The translations under genes were made by a program, and so were the position numbers. Positions 24,420 through 33,795 of a DNA stretch of 64,000 nucleotides are shown piece after piece (the stretch's first letter is position 1; each line of letters starts with the position of its first letter). Where the stretch lies: positions 21,994-85,993 of the forward strand of contig JBEBJY010000007.1 of the NCBI GenBank assembly GCA_040079635.1, written 5' to 3'. A model generated the notes under the pieces. The model saw only the letters and a list, made by a program, of their open reading frames with translations, searched no databases and was not told where the DNA came from. The DNA is from Aalborgiella sp040079635 (GTDB lineage: Bacteria; Pseudomonadota; Gammaproteobacteria; Burkholderiales; Burkholderiaceae_C).

Positions 24420-25595
24420 ATGACATCAGCCGTAATCGTTTCTACCGCACGCACGCCTCTGGCTAAAAGCTGGAAGGGTTCTTTCAATATGACGCATGGC
24501 GCAACATTAGGCGGTCATGCGGTTGAGTATGCCGTTAAACGCGCAGGCATTGAAGGCGCTGAAGTTGACGACGTCATCATGGGTTGCGCCAATCCAGAGG
24601 GTGCTACAGGTGCGAATATTGCGCGTCAAGTGGCTTTGCGTGCTGGCTTGCCCATCACGACATCAGGTATGACAGTGAATCGCTTTTGTTCGTCTGGTTT
24701 GCAAACCATTGCTCTAGCCGCACAACGCATCATCGCCGGTGAAGGTGACATTTATGTGGCTGGCGGCGTTGAAAGTATTTCATGCGTTCAGCAAGAAATG
24801 AACACGCACATGCTGGCAGATTCTTGGCTGGTAAAAAACAAGCCAGAGATCTACTGGAACATGTTGCAAACGGCTGAACAAGTCGCCAAACGATACGGTA
24901 TCAGCCGCGAAGCAATGGACGAATACGGTGCTGCTAGCCAGCAAAAAGCAGTTGCAGCACTGGCTGCTGGTTTGTTCGAAGCCGAGATTGCACCGATCAC
25001 CGTGATCATGGGTGTCGCAGATCCCGTCATGGGCTTGACGACCAAGCAAGTGACGGTCAGTAAAGACGAAGGTATTCGCGACGGCACCACCAAAGAAGGC
25101 ATCTCTGGCTTGCGCTCAGCCCTACCTGGTGGCTTGATTACTGCGGGAAACGCCAGTCAATTTTCAGATGGCGGTGGTGCATGCGTGCTTATGGACGAGA
25201 CGCTAGCCGAGAAAAAGGGATTGCAGCCTTTGGGACGCTTCCTCGGCTTTGCTGTGGCTGGTTGTGAGCCTGATGAGATGGGTATTGGCCCCGTGTTCGC
25301 CATTCCAAAAGTACTTGCGCGCTTGGGTCTCAAAGTCAGCGATATTGATTTGTGGGAATTGAACGAGGCATTTGCAGTACAAGTGCTCTATTGCCGCGAC
25401 AAGTTGGGCATTCCTGCTGATCGCTTGAATGTCAACGGTGGCGCGATCGCTGTGGGTCATCCTTATGGCGTCAGTGGTCAACGCTTGACTGGGCATGCCT
25501 TGATTGAAGGTAAGCGCCGTGGTGCAAAGCGCGTGGCGGTGACTATGTGCATCGGTGGTGGTATGGGTGCTTGTGGCATTTTTGAAGTTTTGTAA
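24420..25595 (+). CDS. Acetyl-CoA C-acyltransferase (thiolase)
   Basis: This 391-residue thiolase has the acyl-accepting Cys90 in NRFCSSGLQT, the His of NGGAIAVGHPYGVSGQR and the second Cys of MCIGGGMGACG. It cleaves 3-ketoacyl-CoA to acetyl-CoA and a shortened acyl-CoA, following the multifunctional enzyme encoded upstream. The ATG at 24420 gives the standard family N-terminus (TSAVIVSTARTPLAKSWKG); the open frame extends upstream to 24288 but that part overlaps the preceding gene in another frame. A TAAGGAC stretch about eight bases upstream may serve as ribosome binding site. Confidence 0.95.
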   Translation: MTSAVIVSTARTPLAKSWKGSFNMTHGATLGGHAVEYAVKRAGIEGAEVDDVIMGCANPEGATGANIARQVALRAGLPITTSGMTVNRFCSSGLQTIALAAQRIIAGEGDIYVAGGVESISCVQQEMNTHMLADSWLVKNKPEIYWNMLQTAEQVAKRYGISREAMDEYGAASQQKAVAALAAGLFEAEIAPITVIMGVADPVMGLTTKQVTVSKDEGIRDGTTKEGISGLRSALPGGLITAGNASQFSDGGGACVLMDETLAEKKGLQPLGRFLGFAVAGCEPDEMGIGPVFAIPKVLARLGLKVSDIDLWELNEAFAVQVLYCRDKLGIPADRLNVNGGAIAVGHPYGVSGQRLTGHALIEGKRRGAKRVAVTMCIGGGMGACGIFEVL

Positions 25596-25606
25596 AAAGG
25601 TCGAAT

Positions 25607-27430
25607 ATGGGTTTGCGTTCGACGATTGATTATTTACTTTACGATTGGTTAAATGTTGAATCGTTAAATAAGCGTGAGCGATTTGTCGATCATTCACGTG
25701 AAACTTTCGATGCTGTTTTGGACACTTGCGAGCGCATCGCGCGCGAAAAATATGCGCCCTACAACCGACTGGTAGATACGCAAGAGCCGCAGTTTGATGG
25801 TGAAAAAGTAATCTTGCCGCAGGCCACGCATGATGCGCATGCCGCTTATGTCGCCTCGGGCATGTTGAGTGCCGCGCAAGACTATGAATTAAATGGGATG
25901 CAACTTCCTTATGCCGTAGAGGCTGCGGCGAATGCATTTTATGCCTGTGCATCGGTCAGCATTGGCTCAAACATGCTGACTGCGGGCAACGCTGGCTTGT
26001 TGCTGGTGCATGGCACAGACAAACAAAAAGAAGTCTTCGCTAATAACGAGTTTTCTGGTCGTTGGGCTGGCACCATGTGCTTGAGCGAGCCGCAAGCGGG
26101 TTCCAGTTTGTCAGATATCACCACACGTGCCACACCAGATATGGGAAGTGCATTCGGAGATGATTGGCAGCACGATGTGCTGGGTCCACGCTATCGTCTC
26201 AAAGGCAACAAGATGTGGATATCTTCGGGTGACCATGAGTTGACCGAAAACATCATCCACCTTGTACTCGCCAAAATCCCTGATGCGTCAGGCAAATTGG
26301 TCGCAGGCACACGTGGCATTTCATTGTTCATCGTGCCTAAAAAGATGGTGAATACGCAAGCGCAGCTAACGGGTGAACGTAATGACGTGGCCTTGGCGGG
26401 CTTGAACCACAAACTTGGTTGGCGTGGAACGACGAATACGCTGCTTAATTTTGGCGAGGGTAAGTTCACACCGGGTGGTCAAGCGGGTGCTGTCGGCTAC
26501 TTAGTTGGCAAACCGGGTGAAGGTTTGCGTTGCATGTTCCACATGATGAACAAAGCGCGCATTGGTGTGGGAACTGCTGCAACCATGCTTGGGTTAGCGG
26601 GGTATTATGCCTCCCTAGATTATGCTAAAAATCGTCCGCAGGGTCGTGTTTTAGGTACGTCAGGTAAAGACGCTTCACAACCGCAGGTTCGCATCATTGA
26701 ACACGCAGATGTCAAACGCATGCTGCTCGCACAAAAGTCATACTGTGAAGGTGCTTTGGCGTTAGAGCTGTATTGTGCACGCATGGTTGATGAGGAAATG
26801 ACTGGTGATGCTGTTTCTGCCGAAGAGGCGCGGCTTATCTTGGAAGTGTTGATGCCGATTGCAAAAAGCTGGCCGAGTGAGTGGTGCTTAGAGGCCAACA
26901 GCTTGGCTATTCAAATTCATGGCGGCTATGGCTACACGCGTGATTTCCCTGTTGAGCAATATTGGCGCGATAACCGTTTGAATATGATTCATGAAGGTAC
27001 ACATGGCATACAAGCGGCTGACCTGCTGGGGCGTAAAGTGATCATGGAAGGTGGGAAAGCTTGGCAGTTGTTGAAGCAAAAAATGGGCGCAACAAGCAAC
27101 CGTGCCGCACAATTTCGAGATCTTTCTGAATATGCGAATGACTTAGACAAAGCGGTGATTGCGGTCGAAGATGCGACCCAAGCAGCGTGGTCAACCGCCA
27201 ACCCGAATGAAGCCTTGGCCAATGCTGTGCCCTATATGCAAGCATTTGGGCACGTCGTGATTGCTTGGATGTGGTTGGAATTAGCTATTAATAAAATAGC
27301 GATACAGGAATTAAATACGCCGGCTACAGCCTATTTTTATCATTATGAATTACCTAAAATTACCGCTTGGCTAAAGGTTGTAACTAATCGAGATTTGACC
27401 TGCGCCAATATGGTTGAGGATGATTTTTAA
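25607..27430 (+). CDS. Acyl-CoA dehydrogenase (long ~600-residue type) with repeat insertion
   Basis: This 607-residue flavoenzyme introduces the trans-2 double bond in acyl-CoA. It is the long bacterial class (about 590-600 residues) with an N-terminal segment (IDYLLYDWLNVESL), the FAD/substrate stretch AGTMCLSEPQAGSSLSD, catalytic-Glu region QIHGGYGYTRDFPVEQYWRD and a C-terminal helical domain. In that domain, at about residues 559-575, LAINKIAIQELNTPATA is encoded by dispersed repeat R5 (27281-27331), just before YFYHYELPK, which corresponds to a conserved position in relatives. It lies 11 bases after the thiolase gene. Confidence 0.94.
   Translation: MGLRSTIDYLLYDWLNVESLNKRERFVDHSRETFDAVLDTCERIAREKYAPYNRLVDTQEPQFDGEKVILPQATHDAHAAYVASGMLSAAQDYELNGMQLPYAVEAAANAFYACASVSIGSNMLTAGNAGLLLVHGTDKQKEVFANNEFSGRWAGTMCLSEPQAGSSLSDITTRATPDMGSAFGDDWQHDVLGPRYRLKGNKMWISSGDHELTENIIHLVLAKIPDASGKLVAGTRGISLFIVPKKMVNTQAQLTGERNDVALAGLNHKLGWRGTTNTLLNFGEGKFTPGGQAGAVGYLVGKPGEGLRCMFHMMNKARIGVGTAATMLGLAGYYASLDYAKNRPQGRVLGTSGKDASQPQVRIIEHADVKRMLLAQKSYCEGALALELYCARMVDEEMTGDAVSAEEARLILEVLMPIAKSWPSEWCLEANSLAIQIHGGYGYTRDFPVEQYWRDNRLNMIHEGTHGIQAADLLGRKVIMEGGKAWQLLKQKMGATSNRAAQFRDLSEYANDLDKAVIAVEDATQAAWSTANPNEALANAVPYMQAFGHVVIAWMWLELAINKIAIQELNTPATAYFYHYELPKITAWLKVVTNRDLTCANMVEDDF
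27281..27331 (+). repeat. Dispersed ~50-bp element, copy R5 (inside acyl-CoA dehydrogenase)
   Basis: TTAGCTATT-N5-AATAGC followed by GGAATTAAATACGCCGGCTA, an almost complete forward copy. It is translated as LAINKIAIQELNTPATA, in the same frame as the copies in glmU and the GST gene. Confidence 0.88.
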
Positions 27431-27484
27431 ACTGTCAGAATATTTGACATTTGGCATTGAATGCCTACTTAACTTGGAGTGAAC

Positions 27485-28276
27485 ATGGCTCGTACTATTC
27501 AACAACTATTTGACCTCAAAGGACAAACCGCATTGGTCACTGGTGGCTCACGTGGTTTGGGTTTACAAATGGCACACGCTTTGGGCGAAGCGGGTGCCAA
27601 AGTTATCGTTAGTTCACGCAAAGCCGAAGACTTGATGCAAGCTGTGGCAGAGCTCAAAGCTGCAGGTATTGATGCAGATTGGATTGCGGCAGATTGCGGC
27701 AAAGAAGCTGACATTCGCGCACTGGCCGAAGAAAGTATCAAGCGCATGGGACACATCGATATCTTGGTCAACAATGCAGGCGCCGCTTGGGGCGCTCCGG
27801 CGGAAGATCATCCTGTCGAGGCGTGGGACAAAGTCATGAATCTCAATATTCGTGGCTACTTCATTCTTAGCCAACATGTTGCCAAACTCAGCATGATTCC
27901 TAGAAAATCGGGCCGCATCATCAACATTGCATCCATCGCCGGTTTGAACGGCAACCCAGCGGGCATGCAGACCATCGCTTACAACACGTCTAAAGGCGCA
28001 GTCGTCAACTTCACGCGCACGCTGGGCGCAGAGTGGGGTGCGCACAACATCACCGTCAACGCCATTTGTCCAGGCTTCTTCCCAAGTCGTATGACCATGG
28101 GTACTTTGAAAGCATTGGGTGAAGACAAACTCATTGGTGGTACACCTTTGCAGCGTTTGGGCGATGATGAAGATTTGAAAGGGCTTACTTTGCTGTTTGC
28201 TTCTGCGGCGGGCAAGCACATCACAGGCCAATGGATGGCGGTTGATGGTGGTGTGTCTGTGGTGACTGGTGGCTAA
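27485..28276 (+). CDS. Short-chain dehydrogenase/reductase
   Basis: This 263-residue classical SDR has the nucleotide-binding TGGSRGLG, the structural NNAGAAWG and the catalytic Ser (NIASIAGLNG) and Tyr/Lys (YNTSKGA). It ends in a typical C-terminus (GQWMAVDGGVSVVTGG). It probably interconverts a hydroxyl and a keto group on an acyl-CoA or related intermediate with NAD(P)H. The ATG at 27485 follows TTGGAG by five bases; a GTG at 27479 overlaps the ribosome binding site. It lies within the beta-oxidation cluster, 54 bases after the acyl-CoA dehydrogenase. Confidence 0.93.
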   Translation: MARTIQQLFDLKGQTALVTGGSRGLGLQMAHALGEAGAKVIVSSRKAEDLMQAVAELKAAGIDADWIAADCGKEADIRALAEESIKRMGHIDILVNNAGAAWGAPAEDHPVEAWDKVMNLNIRGYFILSQHVAKLSMIPRKSGRIINIASIAGLNGNPAGMQTIAYNTSKGAVVNFTRTLGAEWGAHNITVNAICPGFFPSRMTMGTLKALGEDKLIGGTPLQRLGDDEDLKGLTLLFASAAGKHITGQWMAVDGGVSVVTGG

Positions 28277-28303
28277 GTTGGTCATTTTTATGGCTAAAAC
28301 AAT

Positions 28304-28753
28304 ATGAATTTTGAAAAATATGCGTTGAGCTTTGGTGTGGATATACCATTTGTTCAGCACTTGGGCTTTGAACTCATGTTGTTTGAAGATGGTCATTCGC
28401 AAATCAATTACGTCCCGAAATCTGAGCATCTCAACTCTTTTAATGTCGTGCATGGCGGCGCAAGCATGACACTGCTGGATGTGACCATGGCTGTAGCTGC
28501 TCGCAGTGTTTCGCCTGAAATGGGTGTGGTCACTATCGAGATGAAAACCAGCTTCATGCGAGCTGCCAAAGGTCCGCTGATCGCTAAAGGTAAGCTGATT
28601 CACCGAACAGCGACGATGGCATTTACCGAAGCCAGTATTTTTGACGCAGAAGGAAAAATTTGCTCGCATGCTACAGGCACGTTTAAATACGTTAAGCGCC
28701 TGGTGACTGGCACGAAAAGCAGCCATTCGCTCAATACGATTTCCACAGATTAG
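28304..28753 (+). CDS. PaaI-type hotdog thioesterase
   Basis: This 149-residue protein has the hotdog fold signature HGGASMTLLDVTMAVAARSV near residues 49-68 and a beta-rich second half (GVVTIEMKTSFMRAAKGPLIAKGKLIHR). PaaI-like thioesterases hydrolyse acyl-CoA or aromatic acyl-CoA esters and can relieve CoA sequestration when the pathway stalls. It is encoded 28 bases after the SDR and 24 bases before the double-bond reductase, so it belongs to the same transcript. The last residues (KYVKRLVTGTKSSHSLNTIS) are basic and perhaps disordered. Confidence 0.88.
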   Translation: MNFEKYALSFGVDIPFVQHLGFELMLFEDGHSQINYVPKSEHLNSFNVVHGGASMTLLDVTMAVAARSVSPEMGVVTIEMKTSFMRAAKGPLIAKGKLIHRTATMAFTEASIFDAEGKICSHATGTFKYVKRLVTGTKSSHSLNTISTD

Positions 28754-28776
28754 CTTTTAGTATTTAAGGATGAACC

Positions 28777-29793
28777 ATGCCAATTAACTTACAAATCCAT
28801 TTAGACAATCGCCCAACCGGTGCTGCTGTCGCTAGTAATTTCAAGCAAGTTAACAGCACGACGCCAACTTTGCAAGATGGCGAGGTGTTGGTGCAGCATC
28901 ACTTCTTGAGCCTAGACCCGTATATGCGCGGCCGCATGAACGACAGCAAAAGCTACGCTGCAGCGCAAGCCTTAGGCCAAGTCATGGGTGGCGGCACGGT
29001 GGGTGAGGTCGTTGAAAGCCGGCATGCCAAATATGCAGTAGGCGATAAAGTTGTTGGCATGGGTGGCTGGCAGCAATACAGCGTGGTTGATGGCAATGTT
29101 CTTGGCGCGATGCGTAAAGTCGATACAACACACATCCCACTCAGTGCCTACTTAGGAGCAGTCGGTATGCCAGGCGTGACCGCTTGGTATGGGTTAATGA
29201 AGATTTGCCAACCCAAAGCAGGTGAAACAGTTGTCGTTAGTGCAGCCAGCGGTGCCGTGGGCAGCGTGGTCGGACAGCTTGCAAAGGCCAAAGGCTGCCA
29301 CGTTGTTGGCTTCGCGGGCGGTGCAGATAAATGCAAGTATGTCGTTGACGAGCTTGGGTTTGATGCTTGCATTGATTACAAAGCTTTTCCTGATGCCAAA
29401 TCCTTGTACAAAGCACTGAAAGACGCTGCACCCAATGGCGTCGATTGTTATTTTGAAAATGTTGGCGGCGCGATATTAGATGCGGTACTGAGCAATATGA
29501 ACGCGTTCGGCCGCATCGCTCTGTGCGGTATGATTGCTGGCTACAACGGCGTGCCCGTACCTATTACGCAGCCTCAGTTGTTTTTGATGAATCGCTTGTT
29601 GCTGCAAGGATTCATTGTGTCTGAGCATATGGAGCACTGGCCAGAGGCGTTGAAAGAACTAGGTGGCTTGGTGGCAACAGGCAAGCTCAAATTTCGCGAA
29701 TCTATCGCTCAGGGCATCGAGTCTGCCCCCGAGGCTTTTCTGGGCTTGCTCAGTGGCAAAAACTTCGGCAAACAGTTGGTAAAACTGGTTTGA
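28777..29793 (+). CDS. NADP-dependent 2-alkenal/enoyl double-bond reductase (MDR family)
   Basis: This 338-residue zinc-free medium-chain dehydrogenase belongs to the leukotriene B4 12-hydroxydehydrogenase / prostaglandin reductase / CurA group. Seen are LSLDPYMRGRMND near residue 50, the nucleotide-binding VVSAASGAVGSVVGQLAKAKG near 150, DCYFENVGGAILDAVL and RIALCGMIAGYNG. Enzymes of this group reduce alpha,beta-unsaturated ketones or aldehydes with NADPH. In this cluster it may detoxify or reroute unsaturated by-products of beta-oxidation. A GST gene follows 27 bases downstream. Confidence 0.92.
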   Translation: MPINLQIHLDNRPTGAAVASNFKQVNSTTPTLQDGEVLVQHHFLSLDPYMRGRMNDSKSYAAAQALGQVMGGGTVGEVVESRHAKYAVGDKVVGMGGWQQYSVVDGNVLGAMRKVDTTHIPLSAYLGAVGMPGVTAWYGLMKICQPKAGETVVVSAASGAVGSVVGQLAKAKGCHVVGFAGGADKCKYVVDELGFDACIDYKAFPDAKSLYKALKDAAPNGVDCYFENVGGAILDAVLSNMNAFGRIALCGMIAGYNGVPVPITQPQLFLMNRLLLQGFIVSEHMEHWPEALKELGGLVATGKLKFRESIAQGIESAPEAFLGLLSGKNFGKQLVKLV

Positions 29794-29819
29794 GAAAAAT
29801 TCTTTAAAACGAGATTTTT

Positions 29820-30788
29820 ATGTCCGACATCATCCTGCACCACTATCCCACTTCACCTTTTTCTGAAAAAGTGCGTTTGGTGTTGGGATATAAGAACCTA
29901 AGTTGGCAGTCAGTGGTGATTCCTATGATCATGCCCAAGCCCGATGTGGTGGCTTTGACAGGCGGTTACCGCAAAACACCGTTCATGCAGATCGGCGCTG
30001 ACATTTACTGCGATAGTGCTTTGATTTGTGATGTGCTGGAGCAATTGCACCCCACGCCCACGCTGTACCCAGCCCATCAAAAAGGCGTTGCACGTATTTT
30101 GGCGCAATGGGGCGATACGACGCTGTTTTGGACAGCGATGGCCTACAACTTCAGTCCTGCAGGCGCGGCGCAGATGTTTGGCCTCAATCAACCAGACAGC
30201 AAACCAGAAAACCTAGTGATAGCTAAAGCGTTTGGTGACGACCGCGCCAAAATGCGCGTTGCCGTGCCGCGTTTGCCACCGGCAGATGCGGCGGCCAGTT
30301 ATAAATCCTACCTGCGCCGCATTAGCAACATGGTTGAAGATCAGCCCTTTCTACTAGGTAATTTGCCCTGCATTGCCGACTTTGCGGTCTACCACCCGCT
30401 GTGGTTCACGCGCCATTGCACCTCTACCATGGCCGGCATTTTGGATGCGACACCTGCGGTACTGGCTTGGATGGATCGTATGGCCGCGATTGGTTCAGGT
30501 ACTATGCAAAAATCAAATGCTATAGATTCAATAGCTGTTTGTTCAAATAATACGCCGGCTGAAGTAAAAAATGACCGTTTAAATTCAGTTTTTCAGGACG
30601 AGCACGGCATTCCATTGGGTAGCCTAGTCAGCATCGCCAGCGATGCGTTTGGCCCGGAGCCAACCGAAGGTGAATTGATAGCCTGCTCGCGCATGCACTA
30701 CACCCTGCGCCGCTTTGATGAACGAGCCGGCGTGGTGCATGTGCACTTTCCGCGTATTGGTTACGTATTAAAGAAAGTTGAAAAATAA
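29820..30788 (+). CDS. Glutathione S-transferase family protein with repeat-derived linker
   Basis: This 322-residue protein starts with a thioredoxin-like GST N-terminal domain (ILHHYPTSPFSEKVRLVLGYKNL; FMQIGADIYCDSALICDVLEQL), then a helical GST C-terminal domain to about residue 225. A further C-terminal domain (GIPLGSLVSIASDAFGPEPT; MHYTLRRFDERAGVVHVHFPRIGY) is seen in long bacterial relatives. The linker between them, about residues 233-248 (NAIDSIAVCSNNTPAE), is encoded by dispersed repeat R6. It may conjugate or isomerise reactive intermediates; the substrate is unknown. The stop lies one base before the next ATG. Confidence 0.88.
   Translation: MSDIILHHYPTSPFSEKVRLVLGYKNLSWQSVVIPMIMPKPDVVALTGGYRKTPFMQIGADIYCDSALICDVLEQLHPTPTLYPAHQKGVARILAQWGDTTLFWTAMAYNFSPAGAAQMFGLNQPDSKPENLVIAKAFGDDRAKMRVAVPRLPPADAAASYKSYLRRISNMVEDQPFLLGNLPCIADFAVYHPLWFTRHCTSTMAGILDATPAVLAWMDRMAAIGSGTMQKSNAIDSIAVCSNNTPAEVKNDRLNSVFQDEHGIPLGSLVSIASDAFGPEPTEGELIACSRMHYTLRRFDERAGVVHVHFPRIGYVLKKVEK
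30517..30562 (+). repeat. Dispersed ~50-bp element, copy R6 (inside GST gene)
   Basis: ATGCTAT-N6-AATAGCT followed, after a diverged spacer, by CAAATAATACGCCGGCTGAA. Forward orientation; translated as NAIDSIAVCSNNTPAE, in the same frame as the glmU and acyl-CoA dehydrogenase copies. Confidence 0.8.
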
Positions 30789-30789
30789 G

Positions 30790-31713
30790 ATGATCTCCAA
30801 TTTCAAAAATAAAACCGCCGTATTAACCGGTGCCGGCTCAGGTTTCGGTTTAGAGTGCGCCCGCATCGGCGCCAAGCTGGGTATGAATATCGTCTTGGTG
30901 GACGTTCAGCAAGATGCGTTGGACAAAGCGACTGCTGAAATCGCTTCAGAAGCTGCTAAGTTCGGCGGTCAGGTCATGTCATTCCGTCTGGATATTTCCA
31001 AAGCTGCTGAGGTGGAGGCCATGGGTCAAGCCGTGTTCGCTAAACTGGGCGCACCGCACTTTGTGTTCAACAACGCCGGCGTTGGCGCGGGCGGTTTGAT
31101 CTGGGAAACCACGTTGAAAGACTGGGAATGGGTGCTGGGTGTCAATGTCATGGGTGTGGTACATGGCGTGCGCGTCTTCACGCCGATGATGCTGGATGCC
31201 GCCAAGAAAGACCCTGCCTACCAAGGCCACATCGTCAACACCGCCAGCATGGCCGGTTTGCTGAATGCCCCCAACATGGGTGTCTACAACGTCAGCAAGC
31301 ATGCCGTTGTTGCCTTAACCGAAACGTTGTACCAGGATTTGAAACTGGTGACCGACCAAATCAGCGCCTCCGTGCTGTGCCCCTTCTTTGTGGCCACAGG
31401 CATTGCGCAAAGCCACCGCAACAAGCCGGGTGAATTTGCCAGTGATGACGCAAAACCCACCAAGAGCCAGCTCATCGGCCAAGCCATGAGCGACAAAGCC
31501 GTGGGATCCGGCAAAGTCAGTGCGGCAGACGTAGCGCAAAAAGTGTTTGATGCCATTGCAGACGACCAGTTCTACATTTACAGCCACCCTAAGGCCTTGG
31601 CTTCGGTGCAGACGCGCATGGAAGATGTAGTGCAAATTCGTAACCCGACCAACCCGTTTGCGGGTAAACCGGAAATTGGCGAAAATTTGAAAGCTGCGCT
31701 GCGGGCAGACTAG
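30790..31713 (+). CDS. Short-chain dehydrogenase/reductase
   Basis: This 307-residue SDR has the cofactor motif TGAGSGFG, NNAGVGAGGLIWE, the catalytic Ser in VNTASMAGLLNAPN and YNVSKHA for Tyr/Lys. It is longer than a minimal SDR because of a C-terminal part (DQFYIYSHPKALASVQTRMEDVV) resembling SDRs of acyl or retinol-like substrates. The ATG at 30790 begins one base after the GST stop; a TTG at 30778 is in frame. It is the last gene of the long catabolic cluster, which began with the CoA ligase at 15328. Confidence 0.92.
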   Translation: MISNFKNKTAVLTGAGSGFGLECARIGAKLGMNIVLVDVQQDALDKATAEIASEAAKFGGQVMSFRLDISKAAEVEAMGQAVFAKLGAPHFVFNNAGVGAGGLIWETTLKDWEWVLGVNVMGVVHGVRVFTPMMLDAAKKDPAYQGHIVNTASMAGLLNAPNMGVYNVSKHAVVALTETLYQDLKLVTDQISASVLCPFFVATGIAQSHRNKPGEFASDDAKPTKSQLIGQAMSDKAVGSGKVSAADVAQKVFDAIADDQFYIYSHPKALASVQTRMEDVVQIRNPTNPFAGKPEIGENLKAALRAD

Positions 31714-31737
31714 GTTTCAGATGTTTAGAATGGCTGC

Positions 31738-33795
31738 ATGACCACTGAGATTGCATCCACAACGGTTCGGGGCGCTTGTCCCCATGACTGCCCCGATACC
31801 TGCGCTTTGCTGACCACGGTGGTGGACGGCAAAGCCGTCAAAGTGCAGGGCAACCCAGCGCACCCGCACACGGATGGCGTGTTGTGCACGAAGGTATCGC
31901 GCTATACCGAGCGCACCTATCATCCTGAGCGCATTTTGACGCCGTTGAAACGTGTCGGCCCCAAGGGTTTGGGTCGTTTTGAACCCGTGTCTTGGGACAC
32001 CGCGCTGGCTGACATCGCAATAAAACTAGAGTCGATTGCCTCCTGCAACCCGCAAGCCATCGTCCCCTACAGCTACGCCGGCACCATGGGCTTAGTGCAG
32101 GGAGAGGCCATGGCAGCGCGGTTTTTCAACAAATTGGGAGCATCCAAATTGCACCGCTCGATCTGCGCCATGGCCGGCGGTGAGGGCTTAACTTATACAT
32201 TGGGTGGAAAAGTCGGCATGAAAGTCGAGTTTTTTGCACAGTCCAAGCTCATCATCATCTGGGGCAGCAATTCCATCGGCAGCAATCTGCATTTTTGGCG
32301 CCATGCCCAGGTCGCCAAACGTGAGGGTGCCAAACTCATTTGCATCGACCCACGCAAAACCGAAACTGCCGACAAATGCCATGAACACATTGCGCTTTTT
32401 CCGGGTACCGATGCTGCGCTGGCTTTGGCGGTTATGCATGAGTTGATCGTCAACGACTGGCTGGATCACGACTACATTGACAAGCACACACTCGGTTGGC
32501 CGGCGTTAAAAGCGCGTGCGCTGCTCTGGCATCCAGAGCGCGCTGCCAAGATCTGCGGTATCCCAGTAGAACAGATAAAATCGTTGGCTTTCGACTACGG
32601 CCAGTGCTACATCAACCAAACGCCCGCCGCCATCCGCCTGAACTATGGCATGCAGCGCGTGCGTGGCGGTGGTAGCGCGGTGCGAGCGGTTGCTTGCTTG
32701 CCGGGCTTGATTGGCGCTTGGAAACACCCAGCTGGCGGTCTTTTGCTGTCCAGTTCGGGCATGTTCCCTGTGGACAAGGCGGCTTTGCAGCGACCAGACC
32801 TTGAAGTCACGAGTACCCGAACGATCAACATGGTGACCATCGGCGACGACTTGCAAAAACCAAGTTCTACTGAATTTGGCCCCAAAATCGAAGCGTTGAT
32901 CGTCTACAACAGCAACCCCGTCGCAGTTGCGCCCGATTCCAGCCAGGTTGTCAAAGGTTTTGCCAGAGAAGACCTGTTCACCGTGGTACTGGAACATTTT
33001 CAAACCGACACCGCAGACTATGCCGACTACATTCTTCCTGCCACCACGCAGCTGGAGCACTGGGACATCCACACCACCTACGGCCACACCGATGTGATGC
33101 TGAACCGCCCCGCCATTGCACCCGTGGGTGAGTCCAAAACCAACACACAAATTTTTCGCGAACTAGCAGCCCGCATGGGATATACCGATGCTTGCTTTGC
33201 TGATGACGACGAAACCCTGTGTAGGCAAGCTTTTGGCGACAAGGTCAGTTTCGACACCCTATTGGATACAGGTTTTTCGACCCTGCCTATTACAGACGCT
33301 CCGTTCGCCGATGGCAACTTTCCCACTTCGTCAGGCAAGTGCGAATTTTTCAGTGACATTTTAGAGAAGCAGGGTTTAGATGGTTTACCCGATCATCTGG
33401 ACAACTATGAGTTGGCTGGTTCATCTGCGATGTATCCGCTGGCCATGATTTCCCCACCAGCGCGCAACTTCCTCAACTCTACCTTCGTCAACGTCACCAG
33501 TTTGCGCGATATTGAGGCGGAGCCGGTGCTGGAGATCCATGCGGATGATGCGCACAGTCGTGGCATCGCTTCTGGTGATGTGGTGCAGGTGTTCAACCAG
33601 CGCGGCAGCTACCAGTGCAAAGCGATGGTGTCCAAACGCGCCCGCGCTGGCGTGGTCAATGGTTTGGGGATTTGGTGGCGCAAGCTAGGGTTGAACGGCA
33701 CCAATGTGAATGAAGTGACCAGTCAAAAGCTCACTGATTTGGGTCAAGGCCCGGTGTTTTACGATTGCTTGGTTGAGGTGAAGCGGTGCGACTAA
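31738..33795 (+). CDS. Molybdopterin-dependent oxidoreductase (Fe-S containing, DMSO reductase family)
   Basis: This 685-residue protein has an N-terminal [4Fe-4S] motif with Cys14, Cys18, Cys22 and Cys50 (ACPHDCPDTC and GVLCTKV), followed by the molybdopterin oxidoreductase domain (GAMAGGEGLT-like segments, IIWGSNSIGSN, CIDPRKTETA) and a C-terminal dinucleotide-binding domain (PVLEIHADDAHSRGIASGDVVQVFNQRG). No Tat leader precedes the cluster, so it is probably cytoplasmic. The substrate is unknown. The last 10 bases overlap the aminopeptidase gene. Confidence 0.9.
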   Translation: MTTEIASTTVRGACPHDCPDTCALLTTVVDGKAVKVQGNPAHPHTDGVLCTKVSRYTERTYHPERILTPLKRVGPKGLGRFEPVSWDTALADIAIKLESIASCNPQAIVPYSYAGTMGLVQGEAMAARFFNKLGASKLHRSICAMAGGEGLTYTLGGKVGMKVEFFAQSKLIIIWGSNSIGSNLHFWRHAQVAKREGAKLICIDPRKTETADKCHEHIALFPGTDAALALAVMHELIVNDWLDHDYIDKHTLGWPALKARALLWHPERAAKICGIPVEQIKSLAFDYGQCYINQTPAAIRLNYGMQRVRGGGSAVRAVACLPGLIGAWKHPAGGLLLSSSGMFPVDKAALQRPDLEVTSTRTINMVTIGDDLQKPSSTEFGPKIEALIVYNSNPVAVAPDSSQVVKGFAREDLFTVVLEHFQTDTADYADYILPATTQLEHWDIHTTYGHTDVMLNRPAIAPVGESKTNTQIFRELAARMGYTDACFADDDETLCRQAFGDKVSFDTLLDTGFSTLPITDAPFADGNFPTSSGKCEFFSDILEKQGLDGLPDHLDNYELAGSSAMYPLAMISPPARNFLNSTFVNVTSLRDIEAEPVLEIHADDAHSRGIASGDVVQVFNQRGSYQCKAMVSKRARAGVVNGLGIWWRKLGLNGTNVNEVTSQKLTDLGQGPVFYDCLVEVKRCD

